A DNA stretch of 52,777 bases from Burkholderia aenigmatica (GTDB lineage: Bacteria > Pseudomonadota > Gammaproteobacteria > Burkholderiales > Burkholderiaceae). The position numbers were made by a program, and so were the translations under genes. The stretch is from the NCBI RefSeq assembly GCF_902499175.1, contig NZ_CABVQC010000066.1, positions 1 through 52,777 of the forward strand, in the 5' to 3' direction. Positions 25,301 to 34,013 of this stretch are shown one piece after another (positions within the stretch are counted from its first letter, which is position 1; the number at the start of each line of letters is the position of its first letter). Under the pieces are notes generated by a model. It was not told the DNA's origin and did not search any database. It saw nothing but the letters and a program-made list of their open reading frames with translations.

Positions 25301-28300
25301 GTAACTGGCTCCGGTATCCCTCTTCGAAACTCACCATCTTGGCCGCCGTTTCTGGCGACACCCGAAACAACTTGCAAACTTCGGCCTGTGCAACCTGCAC
25401 GTCGAGCTTCACATAGGATCCGCCTGTCTGATTTTTCATGTAAGAAATCATCCAGTAATAGTGAAAAACCAACATGCGATGCAGTCCCGTCAATATCCTT
25501 GTGTCATCTGGAAGTCGAGTCTTTTCGGCTGCGTCAAAGACATCCTTGCGCACACTGTCGCCATACACTTGCATTGCCTGAGAGAACGTCGCGTAGTCGC
25601 TCGGATGTTGTTGAAGCAAGGCCATCATCCAGAATGTTTGCTGGCAATGTCGCGCTTCGTGATAAAGCAAATCTGCGAAGGCCTTCAAGGCGCCATTCAA
25701 TGCGGTCGTATTATTCGATGATGCAATGATCTTTGTTATTTCTCTCTCTTGGATAGCTATTACCCAGTATCTTCCGATAAATGATGCGCTGACATCCGGG
25801 CGCATGTTGTACCGGGACCACCCTTCACTTGCGCTAACAATATTGATCTTGGGAGTCGCGCCATTTGATCTCATCGGATCGCCCAACGATCCAGTGGGCA
25901 ATCCGAATGGCCCCGCATCAAGAGCTGTGCTCAATATATTTCCAACTGCAAGCGTGATGTTTGCCTTTAAGTCTTTTGATGTCTCGCCATTTAAGGTGTT
26001 GAACTTGCCCCACTCAATCCCATTGAGTGCCTTCTTGATCGCCGCCGTATAGGCCTTCGTCACCGGATACTCAACATCGCGGCGCACCGGCATGTCCGGG
26101 GGCGTATCGCCTTGTTTCGCCCCGTCGATGAAGTGGTGGAAGCGCAGCCCGAAGTTGAGCGGATCGCAGCTCGCGAACGCGGCCGGCTGACTCTCGGACG
26201 TAGCCCCCTGCTCCGGGGGGCTGACCTTCTTGCCCTTGATCGTTGTGGTGCGCTTGTCGGCGTTCGGCGCTCGGGCGGTGTAAGGCGTCGTGTTGTCGCG
26301 CACGACGGCCGCCCGGTTTACCGCAATCACCTTGTCCGGATCGCTCGCCGCTAGCAATTCCACCGTGCCGAACGCGATGTCATGGCTCGTCACCACGTCC
26401 GTTTCGCCCAGCTCGTTACTCACGCCCTCGATCACGCGGCCGTTGTCGAGCGTGACGCGGTACGGCTGGTTCGGTAGTGCGAACCCGCCGTCGTGTTCGA
26501 GCAGCACAAAGTGCGCGGCATATTGCCCCGGATGCTCGGGAGTGACCGGCTGGCGCATCGGCCGCACTTGAGCAGTGTCTGTCTGATGACTGCCTGCATA
26601 GACCGTGTGCTCGCCGGCCGTCCGCACCACGTAACCTTGATCGCTGATGCGAACCTCCGTACCGCCAGCGTGCAGCACGATTTCGTCTGCCGCGTGCAAG
26701 TGGATGCTGTCGGTTGTACTCGTGATGTTGATTGCCTTCTTTGCGGTGAGGTCAACACCGTCGGTCTGCGCTTCGATGCGTACTTTTCCCGCTGCGGCGA
26801 CGAGTGCCATACCCGCCTTGTGCACGAACAACGAGAACGCATTCGATACGCTCGCAAACAGCGAACGCCCCACGGCAAGCCCGACATGCCGACCGCTTGT
26901 TATGGCAACATCCTCACCGCTCGCAATATGAGCGCCACGCTCAGCCGCCAGACTGAATCCGGCTGGTCCGGCCAGTACGATGTCAGCCTCTGTCAATTCC
27001 GGGAAATCGTCCGTGCCGGCCGGCGTATTGCCTCGAATCGCATCGTTGCGCGCCCTGATCGACTTGGTCACATCGCTCTGATCCGCATCGGGCTGTTGCG
27101 CTTGATGTCGTTGCGCCAGCCCCGTGAGGCTTTCCTGTAGCTCGCGCGCCCGCGTGAGTCGGCCGATGGCTTCCTTGGCGTCCTTCGCATGGCCCGGGCC
27201 GCCCGGTTGGCCGTCCGTCAGCAGAAACAAGCCCTTCAGCGCGCGCACCACGCCCCAGTCGTCGGTGCGAAGATCGAACCCCTTGCCGCGTGCATCGGCG
27301 CGCCCCTTCTTTGGGGTGATACGTCGGAGATGGCCAAGACTCAGCTGTGACGTGCCGGCGTCGCTCGCAAGCTGCGTCTGGATTTGCTCGCGCGTATCGT
27401 CGATTGCCAGATGGCCGGACGCGTTGCCGTGGAGTTCTCGTCCGCGAATCACCGATATCGCGTGATTGTGCGGCGGGTCCAGTGCAGGCTGGCGGAATGC
27501 GTTGACGGCACTACCGATAATCACCGGCAAATCAGGGTCACCGTAGTAGTGCGACACCGCCACTTCATGACCGATGCGCGGGATGAACGTCGCGCCCATG
27601 TCGGTGCCTTGCCACGGCGACAGCACACGCAGCCAGATGCCCGAATTCTCGTCGTGCTTGCCCTGCCGGTCCCATGCGAATTGCACCTTCACGCGGCCGT
27701 ATTGGTCCGTCCAGATTTCCTGTCCGGCGGGGCCGACGACAATTGCTTTCTCAGGCCCGCCCATAATGGGCTTGCGTACGCTGCGCTCCAGCCTGAATGG
27801 CTCATTCGTCGGCAGCAGTTCGAATTGCGTGTCGGCGCGATAGGTTTGCGCGCTGCCGGCTCGCCCGCCGACTTCCTCGATATCGAGCGTGCAGGAAACG
27901 ACGACGTACTCGCGATTCGCCGCCTGCTGCGGATGGCCGATGAGCGTAAAGGTGTGACCGACCGTGAGGCCGCGCAGATTCCCTTTGCCGTGTGCACGCA
28001 GTCCCACGCAGCGCTGCGCCTCAAGCTGCACACGCGCGAAGTGCCGCGCCTCCCGCTCCGTATCGTTCGGCTGGCCTGTCAGCCCTTGCGTGCCGGCGAG
28101 CGGCTGACTGTAGTCACCCCAGTCATAAATCTCGCCACCCGAGCTGGCCGTCGGACGAGGGTCTTCCACGGTAACGCCCAGCCTCGCGCGTGGCCGCGTG
28201 TAGTCGTAATCCGTTACGCTCACGGACCCCGCCGTCAATCGACTGGTCACGGACAGCGTGTGTATGTGTTCCTCGTCGATGCGCTGACCGCCGGGTGGCA

Positions 28301-29018
28301 GATAGCGCAAAGTCTCGTAAGCCTCCCCGTGCGGCTGGTATCCGCCCATCGGGTCGCACAAGACCAGACGGTGATGGCCGTCGTCATGTTCGAACCACCA
28401 CCAGATGCCCCATTCTTCCCAGAGGCGTTGCAGGAACGCCCAGTCCGATTCAAAGGCCTGTCTCTGTACGTCGCGTTTCGGATAGACGCCCCTGAATGCG
28501 CCCAGGCGCTTATCGACGGGATAGGGGTATTTCGAGAGCACCGCATCGGTGATTTCGACGACGGTCATATCCTGAAACAGGCGGCAATCCTGCGTCAGGG
28601 TCGCGCGATAGAGCCATGGCCGCAGTTCGAGTTCGTACAGGATCGCCTTGCGATCCTGACCGGCAAGCCGTGCCGTTTCGACCAATCCGGTGATCTCGCG
28701 CGTACCCGCTCCGATGTTGCCAAGTCCGGCAGCGCCTACCATCCCCGGAATGAACCGACCTTTGCCTTCGAGCTGGATCGACACGGTGACTTCCGTGCCG
28801 ACTATCCTGTCCAGATCGAGATCCGCCGTGCGGCTCGGCGAAACGGCATAGGCGTCGTCGGTGCGCAGCGCGACGAGATAGCGGCATTCATCGAGGCGGC
28901 CGATGGTTTCGGTGCCTTGCAGGCGCACCGGAATGAATACCGGCAGTGCATCCATCCCGTACGTCGGTAGCGACGCACCCCCGATCGACAGCGTGCGAGC
29001 CTGAGCAAAAATCCCCAT
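25164..29018 (-). CDS. vgrG: VgrG spike protein with C-terminal HExxH putative metalloprotease domain
   Basis: 1284 aa, far longer than a plain VgrG. Residues 1 to about 560 form the gp27/gp5-like trimeric spike (WAFLQRLWEEWGIWWWFEHDDGHHRLVLCD, DQYGRVKVQFAWDRQGKHDENSGIWLRV, IGHEVAVSHYYGDPDLPVIIGSAVN). A DUF2345-type needle extends to about 840 (LTAKKAINITSTTDSIHLHAADEIVLHAGG). A transthyretin-like linker follows (about 870-960), then a toxin domain with zinc-protease motif HEARH (His1120, Glu1121, His1124; HEARHCQQ) and a later HEEDAYA (about 1240-1246) that could supply the third ligand. PAAR lies directly upstream, stop touching start. The layout resembles P. aeruginosa VgrG2b, but substrate and activity are unproven. 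Confidence 0.9.
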   Translation of the reverse strand: MGIFAQARTLSIGGASLPTYGMDALPVFIPVRLQGTETIGRLDECRYLVALRTDDAYAVSPSRTADLDLDRIVGTEVTVSIQLEGKGRFIPGMVGAAGLGNIGAGTREITGLVETARLAGQDRKAILYELELRPWLYRATLTQDCRLFQDMTVVEITDAVLSKYPYPVDKRLGAFRGVYPKRDVQRQAFESDWAFLQRLWEEWGIWWWFEHDDGHHRLVLCDPMGGYQPHGEAYETLRYLPPGGQRIDEEHIHTLSVTSRLTAGSVSVTDYDYTRPRARLGVTVEDPRPTASSGGEIYDWGDYSQPLAGTQGLTGQPNDTEREARHFARVQLEAQRCVGLRAHGKGNLRGLTVGHTFTLIGHPQQAANREYVVVSCTLDIEEVGGRAGSAQTYRADTQFELLPTNEPFRLERSVRKPIMGGPEKAIVVGPAGQEIWTDQYGRVKVQFAWDRQGKHDENSGIWLRVLSPWQGTDMGATFIPRIGHEVAVSHYYGDPDLPVIIGSAVNAFRQPALDPPHNHAISVIRGRELHGNASGHLAIDDTREQIQTQLASDAGTSQLSLGHLRRITPKKGRADARGKGFDLRTDDWGVVRALKGLFLLTDGQPGGPGHAKDAKEAIGRLTRARELQESLTGLAQRHQAQQPDADQSDVTKSIRARNDAIRGNTPAGTDDFPELTEADIVLAGPAGFSLAAERGAHIASGEDVAITSGRHVGLAVGRSLFASVSNAFSLFVHKAGMALVAAAGKVRIEAQTDGVDLTAKKAINITSTTDSIHLHAADEIVLHAGGTEVRISDQGYVVRTAGEHTVYAGSHQTDTAQVRPMRQPVTPEHPGQYAAHFVLLEHDGGFALPNQPYRVTLDNGRVIEGVSNELGETDVVTSHDIAFGTVELLAASDPDKVIAVNRAAVVRDNTTPYTARAPNADKRTTTIKGKKVSPPEQGATSESQPAAFASCDPLNFGLRFHHFIDGAKQGDTPPDMPVRRDVEYPVTKAYTAAIKKALNGIEWGKFNTLNGETSKDLKANITLAVGNILSTALDAGPFGLPTGSLGDPMRSNGATPKINIVSASEGWSRYNMRPDVSASFIGRYWVIAIQEREITKIIASSNNTTALNGALKAFADLLYHEARHCQQTFWMMALLQQHPSDYATFSQAMQVYGDSVRKDVFDAAEKTRLPDDTRILTGLHRMLVFHYYWMISYMKNQTGGSYVKLDVQVAQAEVCKLFRVSPETAAKMVSFEEGYRSQLHEEDAYACAEVVQAYWDRPDRAFVRNPGTCTGGYDASLKTIGRGF

Positions 29019-29288
29019 TTACTCCGCCCCCGTCGTTCGCTGACCAATGACGGTCGCACCGCACCCGCTTTTGTCGCCGTGATAACCCACGCGCCGGCCG
29101 TGATGCGTACGCTGGCCGCTCGCCAGCAACGGGAAAACGCCACCGCATGTCGGACAACGAACACCGTGGCCGTCAAGCGCAACACTGATGCCAAGATGCT
29201 TCAGGTCACTGGCAGCTTCGATGACGGTGCCGCCGTGGTCGGTTGAGTCACCGAGGCGGACCATTTCATGGCCTAGTGCATTCTTCAT
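29019..29288 (-). CDS. PAAR-domain spike-tip protein
   Basis: 89 aa, a single PAAR domain: RLGDSTDHGGTVIEAASDLKHLGISVALDGHGVRCPTCGGVFPLL and a terminal GDKSGCGATVIGQR. PAAR proteins sharpen the VgrG trimer and often carry effectors. Its TAA stop abuts the vgrG ATG with no gap, so the two should be co-translated. No extension or effector domain is attached. Confidence 0.92.
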   Translation of the reverse strand: MKNALGHEMVRLGDSTDHGGTVIEAASDLKHLGISVALDGHGVRCPTCGGVFPLLASGQRTHHGRRVGYHGDKSGCGATVIGQRTTGAE

Positions 29289-29405
29289 CAGCGCTCTCGC
29301 AAATCACGTGGAGCGAGATTGATAACGCGGAAATTCGGCGCCGACTATGGGATGAATACGATTTTTCGGACTTTGACTTTCGTTAAACAAATGATGTTTG
29401 TTTTT
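29289..29405 (-). promoter_or_regulatory. AT-rich right arm of the island, upstream of PAAR
   Basis: This 117-bp stretch between the PAAR start and the right repeat is strongly AT-rich against its surroundings and should contain the promoter of the PAAR-vgrG-immunity operon. It includes an inverted repeat (AAACAAA / TTTGTTT, 29385-29391 and 29397-29403) that ends three bases before the direct repeat. No clear -35/-10 pair can be fixed. Confidence 0.4.
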
Positions 29406-29524
29406 ACACGAGCGCAACGACGGCCGCGCACGAGCAGTTCGCCGTGCTGCGGACTGCGAAGTTTGCGGAAGTGCTGCGGGGTATCGAGTTCGCGCCGGGG
29501 ACGGATACGGGGCGGTCGCACTGA
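29406..29524 (+). pseudogene. 3' remnant of the exported-protein gene (duplicated end)
   Basis: The coding part of the right repeat would encode the last 39 residues of the protein at 22374-24074, up to the same TGA stop. It has no start codon or upstream coding sequence of its own, so it is a non-functional fragment created when the island entered or when the end was duplicated. Confidence 0.8.
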
Positions 29525-29534
29525 GGCGGGCGGG
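29406..29534 (+). repeat. 129-bp direct repeat, right copy
   Basis: Exact copy of 23956-24084 in the same orientation. It starts abruptly after the AT-rich island arm (…TTTTT then ACACG) and the match ends at 29534, after which the flanks share only scattered bases. Confidence 0.95.
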
Positions 29535-29557
29535 CCCCGGCTGATACCGGGTGACGG

Positions 29558-29589
29558 AGGCCCGGCTGCGCGTTTCAGCGGCCGGGCCT
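29558..29589. terminator. Terminator between the gene remnant and the convergent membrane-protein gene
   Basis: Stem AGGCCCGGC / GCCGGGCCT (9 bp, extendable inward) followed by TTTCAA. In the pre-insertion arrangement this could have served the exported-protein gene, whose current terminator (24111-24141) is a different hairpin. Confidence 0.6.
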
Positions 29590-29612
29590 TTCAACTGTGT
29601 CTTAGCGCGGGT

Positions 29613-30536
29613 TCAATCGGTGCGTTGCGCTTCACCGTCTTTCGGCTCCGCCTGCGCCGCGCGCTGCCAGATCGGGAACATCGCGTTCTGGACCGACGTC
29701 TGCGCGTCGATGACCTTGCGGTGATCGATGCCTGGCAGGTCGAGCAGCCGATCGACCGCCGCTTTCACGCCGTCGGCGTTCTGCGGGAACCCGCACGCGA
29801 ACTGCTTGTTCGTATCGAACAGGATCCACCACACGTCCGATTCGTAGGGCCCCTGGTCGTTGGTTTCGATCACGACCGCGCCGAGGTCGGCCAGCGCGAT
29901 TCCATGCGTCGTGCCCTTCGGGTCGATTGCCTCGATGCGCGTATCGGTCGTGGTCACGACCCAGCGGTTCGGCGGGATGGGCGAAAGGGGCGGTGACGGT
30001 GCGGTGCCCGGTTGCGCCGCGTCGCCGGCGCCGGCCGGCGCGGCGGCATCCATTGCATCCATTGGATCGATCGCATCCATCGGATCGACCGGGCTATCCG
30101 GCACGATCCCCGTTGCAGGCGCGACGGCGTCCCTGTTCCCGCGCCCGCCGATCCACGGCAACGCGGCGGCGCCAACCATGGCCGCAAGCCACAGGTAGTA
30201 CCCGATGCCGAAAGCGTGGATCGGCTTGAAGTCCGGGCCGGTCGGAATCGTGTGCCATCCGAGCGCGAAGGCCACGACCACGGCGAGCAGCGCGGACACG
30301 ACACGGTTCGGCTTGATCAGCGCCACGACCAGCAGCGGGTTGCCGAGCCACGCGAATTGCAGGTCGAGGATCGCGAGCGGGCCGATCACGAGCACCATGT
30401 AACCGCGCCACCAGTGCACCGCGCCGATTGCATTCGGCGGTTCAGCGGCGACCGGTAGCAGCAGCGACACGACGTACAGCGCGACGAGGACGGCGCGCGC
30501 GAGGTTCAGGCGAGCGGAAGCGGTACGAGTCTGCAT
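29613..30536 (-). CDS. Membrane protein of unknown function
   Basis: 307 aa from ATG 30536 (AAGAAGG just upstream). The N-terminal half has about four membrane helices (residues 12-34, 45-65, 75-97, 110-135). A low-complexity linker follows with a repeated Asp-Pro-Met-Asp-Ala pattern (DPMDAIDPMDAMDAAA, about residues 160-175). A soluble C-terminal domain follows (RWVVTTTDTRIEAIDPKGTTHGIALADLGAVVIETND, WWILFD) that resembles the small beta domains used as sensor or PH-like modules. No family recognised. The linker repeat is also visible in the DNA as short tandem units near 30045-30085. Confidence 0.75.
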   Translation of the reverse strand: MQTRTASARLNLARAVLVALYVVSLLLPVAAEPPNAIGAVHWWRGYMVLVIGPLAILDLQFAWLGNPLLVVALIKPNRVVSALLAVVVAFALGWHTIPTGPDFKPIHAFGIGYYLWLAAMVGAAALPWIGGRGNRDAVAPATGIVPDSPVDPMDAIDPMDAMDAAAPAGAGDAAQPGTAPSPPLSPIPPNRWVVTTTDTRIEAIDPKGTTHGIALADLGAVVIETNDQGPYESDVWWILFDTNKQFACGFPQNADGVKAAVDRLLDLPGIDHRKVIDAQTSVQNAMFPIWQRAAQAEPKDGEAQRTD

Positions 30537-30704
30537 GTTGCCTTCTTGTTGTGCAGGGGCGAGCGACGCGGTCAATGCCGGACGGCCGTGCCGGCATTCA
30601 CGACGCGTGGCGCGCACGCGTCGCAGGCGATTGTGGGCGATTCGCGCGGCGATGTCGAATGCGCACCGGACACCCGGCCTCGCCGCCCGCCGGCCGGCAC
30701 GGCA

Positions 30705-31637
30705 TCAAAGCGCTTCGACCAGCAACCGCTTGCTCTTCTCGCAATACTCGCGACACGCCGCCCGCGCCGCAGTCGCCGCGCCATGCACGAACCGCGGCGC
30801 ATCCGCCCGCCGCGACATCGACACGACGATCGACGGCGGCGAAGGTTGCAGCGGCAGCTCGACGACTTCACCGCTTTCGATCAGCGCATCGACGAACAGA
30901 CTCGGAATCGCCGCCACGCCAAACCCGTCGCGCACGAGCTGCACGATCACCGAGATCGACGGCGAGCCGGTGATGCGCGTGTCCGACAGCGGTACGCCGT
31001 GCGTGTGCGCGAGCGTACGCACGATGTCCTCCAGCGCACGATGCGGCGCCGTACCGCGCCCGTAGGTGAGAATCGGCTGCCGCAGCACCTGCCGCGCGAG
31101 CCCCGTGCGCGCATTCGGCAGCAACCCGGCACGCGCGATCCAGCGCACCGGATAGTTCGCGAGCGCATCGCACACGACCGACGCCTCGTCGCTGCCTTCC
31201 ACGCGGATGATCAGGTCGAGCTCGCCGGCCATCAGCCGGCGCTGCAGCACGACACTGACGTCGACGGTCAGGTCGATTTCCAGCTGCGGATAATCGGCCG
31301 CGAGCCGCCGCATATAGTGCGGCAGCCAGCTGTGCACGACGGTCTCGATCACGCCGAGCCGCAGCTTGCCGCGCAGCGCGCTCTCGCCGGATGCGGCGGC
31401 CTGCAGCTCCTGGGTCGCCTCGACCACGGCTTTCGCGTAGCCGAGCAGGTATTCGCCGTTCGGCGTGAGGCGGAATTCGCGGCTGTCGCGGTCGACGAGT
31501 ACCGTCTGCAGCTCGTCCTCGAGCGCCTTCAGGCGCTGCGAGATCGCGGCCGGCGTCGCGTGCAGCGCGGCGGCCGTCGTACGGAAGTTGCGCAGCTTCG
31601 CGAGCGTGACGAAGGTTTCGAGAAAACGCGTGTTCAT
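30705..31637 (-). CDS. LysR-family transcriptional regulator
   Basis: 310 aa. HTH segment RFLETFVTLAKLRNFRTTAAALHATPAAISQRLKALEDEL, then a LysR effector domain. It is divergent from the UPF0317 gene at 31849 across 211 bp and so probably controls the UPF0317/MFS/oxoprolinase set, responding to a compound such as 5-oxoproline or D-glutamate (inference). Confidence 0.93.
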   Translation of the reverse strand: MNTRFLETFVTLAKLRNFRTTAAALHATPAAISQRLKALEDELQTVLVDRDSREFRLTPNGEYLLGYAKAVVEATQELQAAASGESALRGKLRLGVIETVVHSWLPHYMRRLAADYPQLEIDLTVDVSVVLQRRLMAGELDLIIRVEGSDEASVVCDALANYPVRWIARAGLLPNARTGLARQVLRQPILTYGRGTAPHRALEDIVRTLAHTHGVPLSDTRITGSPSISVIVQLVRDGFGVAAIPSLFVDALIESGEVVELPLQPSPPSIVVSMSRRADAPRFVHGAATAARAACREYCEKSKRLLVEAL

Positions 31638-31848
31638 GGCGGTCGGACGGACGGTGGAGGCGCACTGTGCCGGTGAGGAAAAGTGAACGGAGCCGGGGAA
31701 AACCCCGAGATCCGTTAAGAAATTCTATACACGAAGCGCAAAAAAACTCGTTGGCGGCAAAATTTTTTCTTTTCTATTCTTCGCCGTATCCGATGACACG
31801 CCATCGTCATCCTGCCGACACACCGATCTGCCACAAGCCTTGACCACC
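31638..31848. promoter_or_regulatory. Divergent LysR/UPF0317 promoter region
   Basis: 211 bp between two divergent starts. The part at about 31710-31790 is markedly AT-rich (runs of A and T, for example AAATTTTTTCTTTTC near 31760) in an otherwise GC-rich setting, as expected for overlapping promoters with a LysR operator. I could not fix a T-N11-A operator. Confidence 0.45.
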
Positions 31849-32622
31849 ATGACGCCTTCCGAATTCCGCCAGTCCGTGCGCCACGGCGCGTTCCGCGGCC
31901 CGACCGCCGGCCACTGCGGCCCGTACGCGCAAGCGAACCTCGCGATCCTGCCCGAAGCGGTCGCGCACGATTTCCTGCGCTTCTGCCAGGCGAACCCGAA
32001 AGCCTGCCCGCTGCTGGGCGTCGGCGAACCGGGCGCATTCCGGGTCGACGCGCTCGGTGAGGATCTCGACATCCGCACCGACGTGCCGAGCTACAACGTC
32101 TACCGCGACGGCCGCCTGACCGAGCGCGTCGAATCGCTGGAAGCACTGTGGCGCGACGATTTCGTCGTGTTCGCGATCGGCTGCTCGTTCTCGTTCGAAG
32201 ACATGCTGGCCCGCGAAGGGATCGGCCTGCGCCACGTCGAGGAGGGCCGCAACGTGCCGATGTACCGCACGTCGATTCCGAACCGCCGCGCGGGGATCTT
32301 CGGCGGCCAGCTCGTCGTGTCGATGCGGCCGATGCGCGGCGCCGACGCGATCCGCGCGGTGCAGATCACGAGCCGGTTCCCCGGTGTGCACGGTGCGCCG
32401 ATCCATCTCGGCGATCCGCGCGAACTGGGCATTGCCGATCTGAACGCGCCCGAATTCGGCGACGCGGTAACGATCCGCGACGGCGAGCTGCCGGTGTTCT
32501 GGGCGTGTGGCGTGACGCCGCAAACCGCGCTGATGGACGCGAAGCTGCCGATCGCGATTGCGCACACGCCGGGCCACATGCTGATGACCGACATCACGAA
32601 CGCGTCGCTGGCCATATTCTGA
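31849..32622 (+). CDS. UPF0317/DUF1445 putative hydro-lyase (D-glutamate cyclase-related)
   Basis: 257 aa from ATG 31849. Typical UPF0317: TPSEFRQSVRHGAFRGPTAGHCGPYAQANLAILP, DVPSYNVYRDG, VVFAIGCSFSFEDMLAREG, and near the end the WACGVTPQTAL and IAHTPGHMLMTDI motifs. Family members are named putative hydro-lyases; the mammalian relative DGLUCY is a D-glutamate cyclase that makes 5-oxo-D-proline. A 5-oxoprolinase two genes downstream supports the same chemistry here. Confidence 0.92.
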   Translation: MTPSEFRQSVRHGAFRGPTAGHCGPYAQANLAILPEAVAHDFLRFCQANPKACPLLGVGEPGAFRVDALGEDLDIRTDVPSYNVYRDGRLTERVESLEALWRDDFVVFAIGCSFSFEDMLAREGIGLRHVEEGRNVPMYRTSIPNRRAGIFGGQLVVSMRPMRGADAIRAVQITSRFPGVHGAPIHLGDPRELGIADLNAPEFGDAVTIRDGELPVFWACGVTPQTALMDAKLPIAIAHTPGHMLMTDITNASLAIF

Positions 32623-32700
32623 GCCGGGGCAACGACGACCCGCACGACATACCGCACGGACGATCGCCATTTGACGGCGCATAACGACAGGAGCACCACC

Positions 32701-33999
32701 ATGGAAAGCAAGACCCTCGCGGCGAGCGCCGCGGAGCCCGCGAGCCCCGAGCGCAACGGCCTGTTCTCGTGGTACGGGGACGCGCAGCCGCGCGAGCGCC
32801 GCGCGTTCTGGAGCTGCAAGGTCGGCTACATGCTCGACGGGATGGACACGCAGATGCTGTCGTTCGTGATCCCGACGCTGGTGGCGACGTGGGGCATCTC
32901 GCTTGCGGACGCGGGTTTCATCGGCACGATCACGCTGCTCGCGTCGGCGCTCGGCGGCTGGATCGCCGGCATCCTGTCCGACCGGATCGGCCGCGTGCGC
33001 ACGCTGCAGCTCACCGTGCTGTGGTTCGCGGTGTTCACCGCGCTGTGCGGGCTCGCGCAGAGCTACCACCAGCTGCTCGCGGCGCGCGCGCTGATGGGCT
33101 TCGGCTTCGGCGGCGAATGGACGGCCGGCGCGGTGCTGATCGGCGAAGTGATCCGCGCGCGCGATCGCGGCAAGGCGGTCGGCCTCGTGCAGTCGGGCTG
33201 GGCGATCGGCTGGGGCCTGTGCGCACTGCTGTATGCGCTGCTGTTCTCGGTGCTGCCGGCCGAGCAGGCGTGGCGTGCGCTGTTCCTCGTCGGGCTGGCA
33301 CCGGCATTGCTGGTCGTCGCGATCCGCCGCTACGTGAAGGAGCCGGACGTCTACGAGAAGGAGAAGGCCGCGCAGGCGAAGGTGGCCGATGCGCCGCGCC
33401 TCACCGAGATCTTCGCGCCGAAGCTGATCACGACGACGCTGCGCGCGGCGCTGCTGACGACCGGCGCGCAGGGCGGCTACTACGCGATCACGACGTGGTT
33501 GCCGACCTTCCTGAAGACCGAGCGTCACCTCACCGTGATGGGCACCGGCGGCTATCTCGCGATGATCATCTTCGGCTCGTGGGTCGGCTACCTGACGAGC
33601 GCGTACCTGACCGACCGCCTCGGCCGCAAGCCGAACTTCATCCTGTTCGCGGTCGGCTCGATGGTGATCGCGTTCGCGTACACGTCACTGAACCTGACCA
33701 ACGCGTCGATGCTGTGGCTCGGCTTCCCGCTCGGCTTCTTCGCATCGGGCATCTTCTCGGGGATGGGCGCGTTCCTCACCGAACTGTTCCCGACCCGCGT
33801 GCGCGGCTCCGGCCAGGGCTTCTGCTACAACGTGGGCCGCGCGATCGGTGCGCTGTTCCCGTTCCTGATCGGCGCGCTGTCCAAGCAATACGGGCTCGGC
33901 ATGAGCATCGGCATCTTCGCGGTCGCCGCGTACGGCGTGGTGATCGTCGCCGCGCTGACGCTGCCCGAGACACGCGGCCGCGAACTCGACGCCGCCTGA
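32701..33999 (+). CDS. MFS transporter (metabolite:H+ symporter type)
   Basis: 432 aa from ATG 32701, with AGGAG upstream. Twelve membrane segments. The YMLDGMDTQMLSFVIPTL and ALMGFGFGGEWTAGAVLIGEVI motifs resemble NanT/sugar-acid type carriers; SDRIGRVRTL is the loop 2-3 signature. It lies between UPF0317 and the oxoprolinase, so it probably imports their substrate (D-glutamate or 5-oxoproline; inference). Confidence 0.92.
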   Translation: MESKTLAASAAEPASPERNGLFSWYGDAQPRERRAFWSCKVGYMLDGMDTQMLSFVIPTLVATWGISLADAGFIGTITLLASALGGWIAGILSDRIGRVRTLQLTVLWFAVFTALCGLAQSYHQLLAARALMGFGFGGEWTAGAVLIGEVIRARDRGKAVGLVQSGWAIGWGLCALLYALLFSVLPAEQAWRALFLVGLAPALLVVAIRRYVKEPDVYEKEKAAQAKVADAPRLTEIFAPKLITTTLRAALLTTGAQGGYYAITTWLPTFLKTERHLTVMGTGGYLAMIIFGSWVGYLTSAYLTDRLGRKPNFILFAVGSMVIAFAYTSLNLTNASMLWLGFPLGFFASGIFSGMGAFLTELFPTRVRGSGQGFCYNVGRAIGALFPFLIGALSKQYGLGMSIGIFAVAAYGVVIVAALTLPETRGRELDAA

Positions 34000-34013
34000 C
34001 CAACGTCAGCGGC

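Larger units (their letters stand above)
23956..29534. mobile_element. Type VI secretion cargo island (PAAR-VgrG-effector-immunity) bounded by direct repeats
   Basis: The segment between the two 129-bp repeats carries three minus-strand genes and no integrase or transposase. Base composition in the toxin and immunity part (about 24150-26050) and around 29330-29405 is visibly more AT-rich than in the flanking genes. The repeat corresponds to the 3' end of the left neighbour gene, so insertion at, or duplication of, that gene end gave an intact gene on the left and a 3' remnant on the right. Mechanism unknown; repeat recombination would excise a 5450-bp unit. Confidence 0.75.

Noticed and set aside
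27384..28970. 528-codon plus-strand open frame inside the vgrG region
   Set aside because: Antisense shadow of the VgrG trunk with no recognisable domain.
23956..29534. Classical integrase- or transposase-driven element between the 129-bp repeats
   Set aside because: No integrase, transposase, terminal inverted repeats or tRNA site could be seen; only the repeats and cargo genes are supported.
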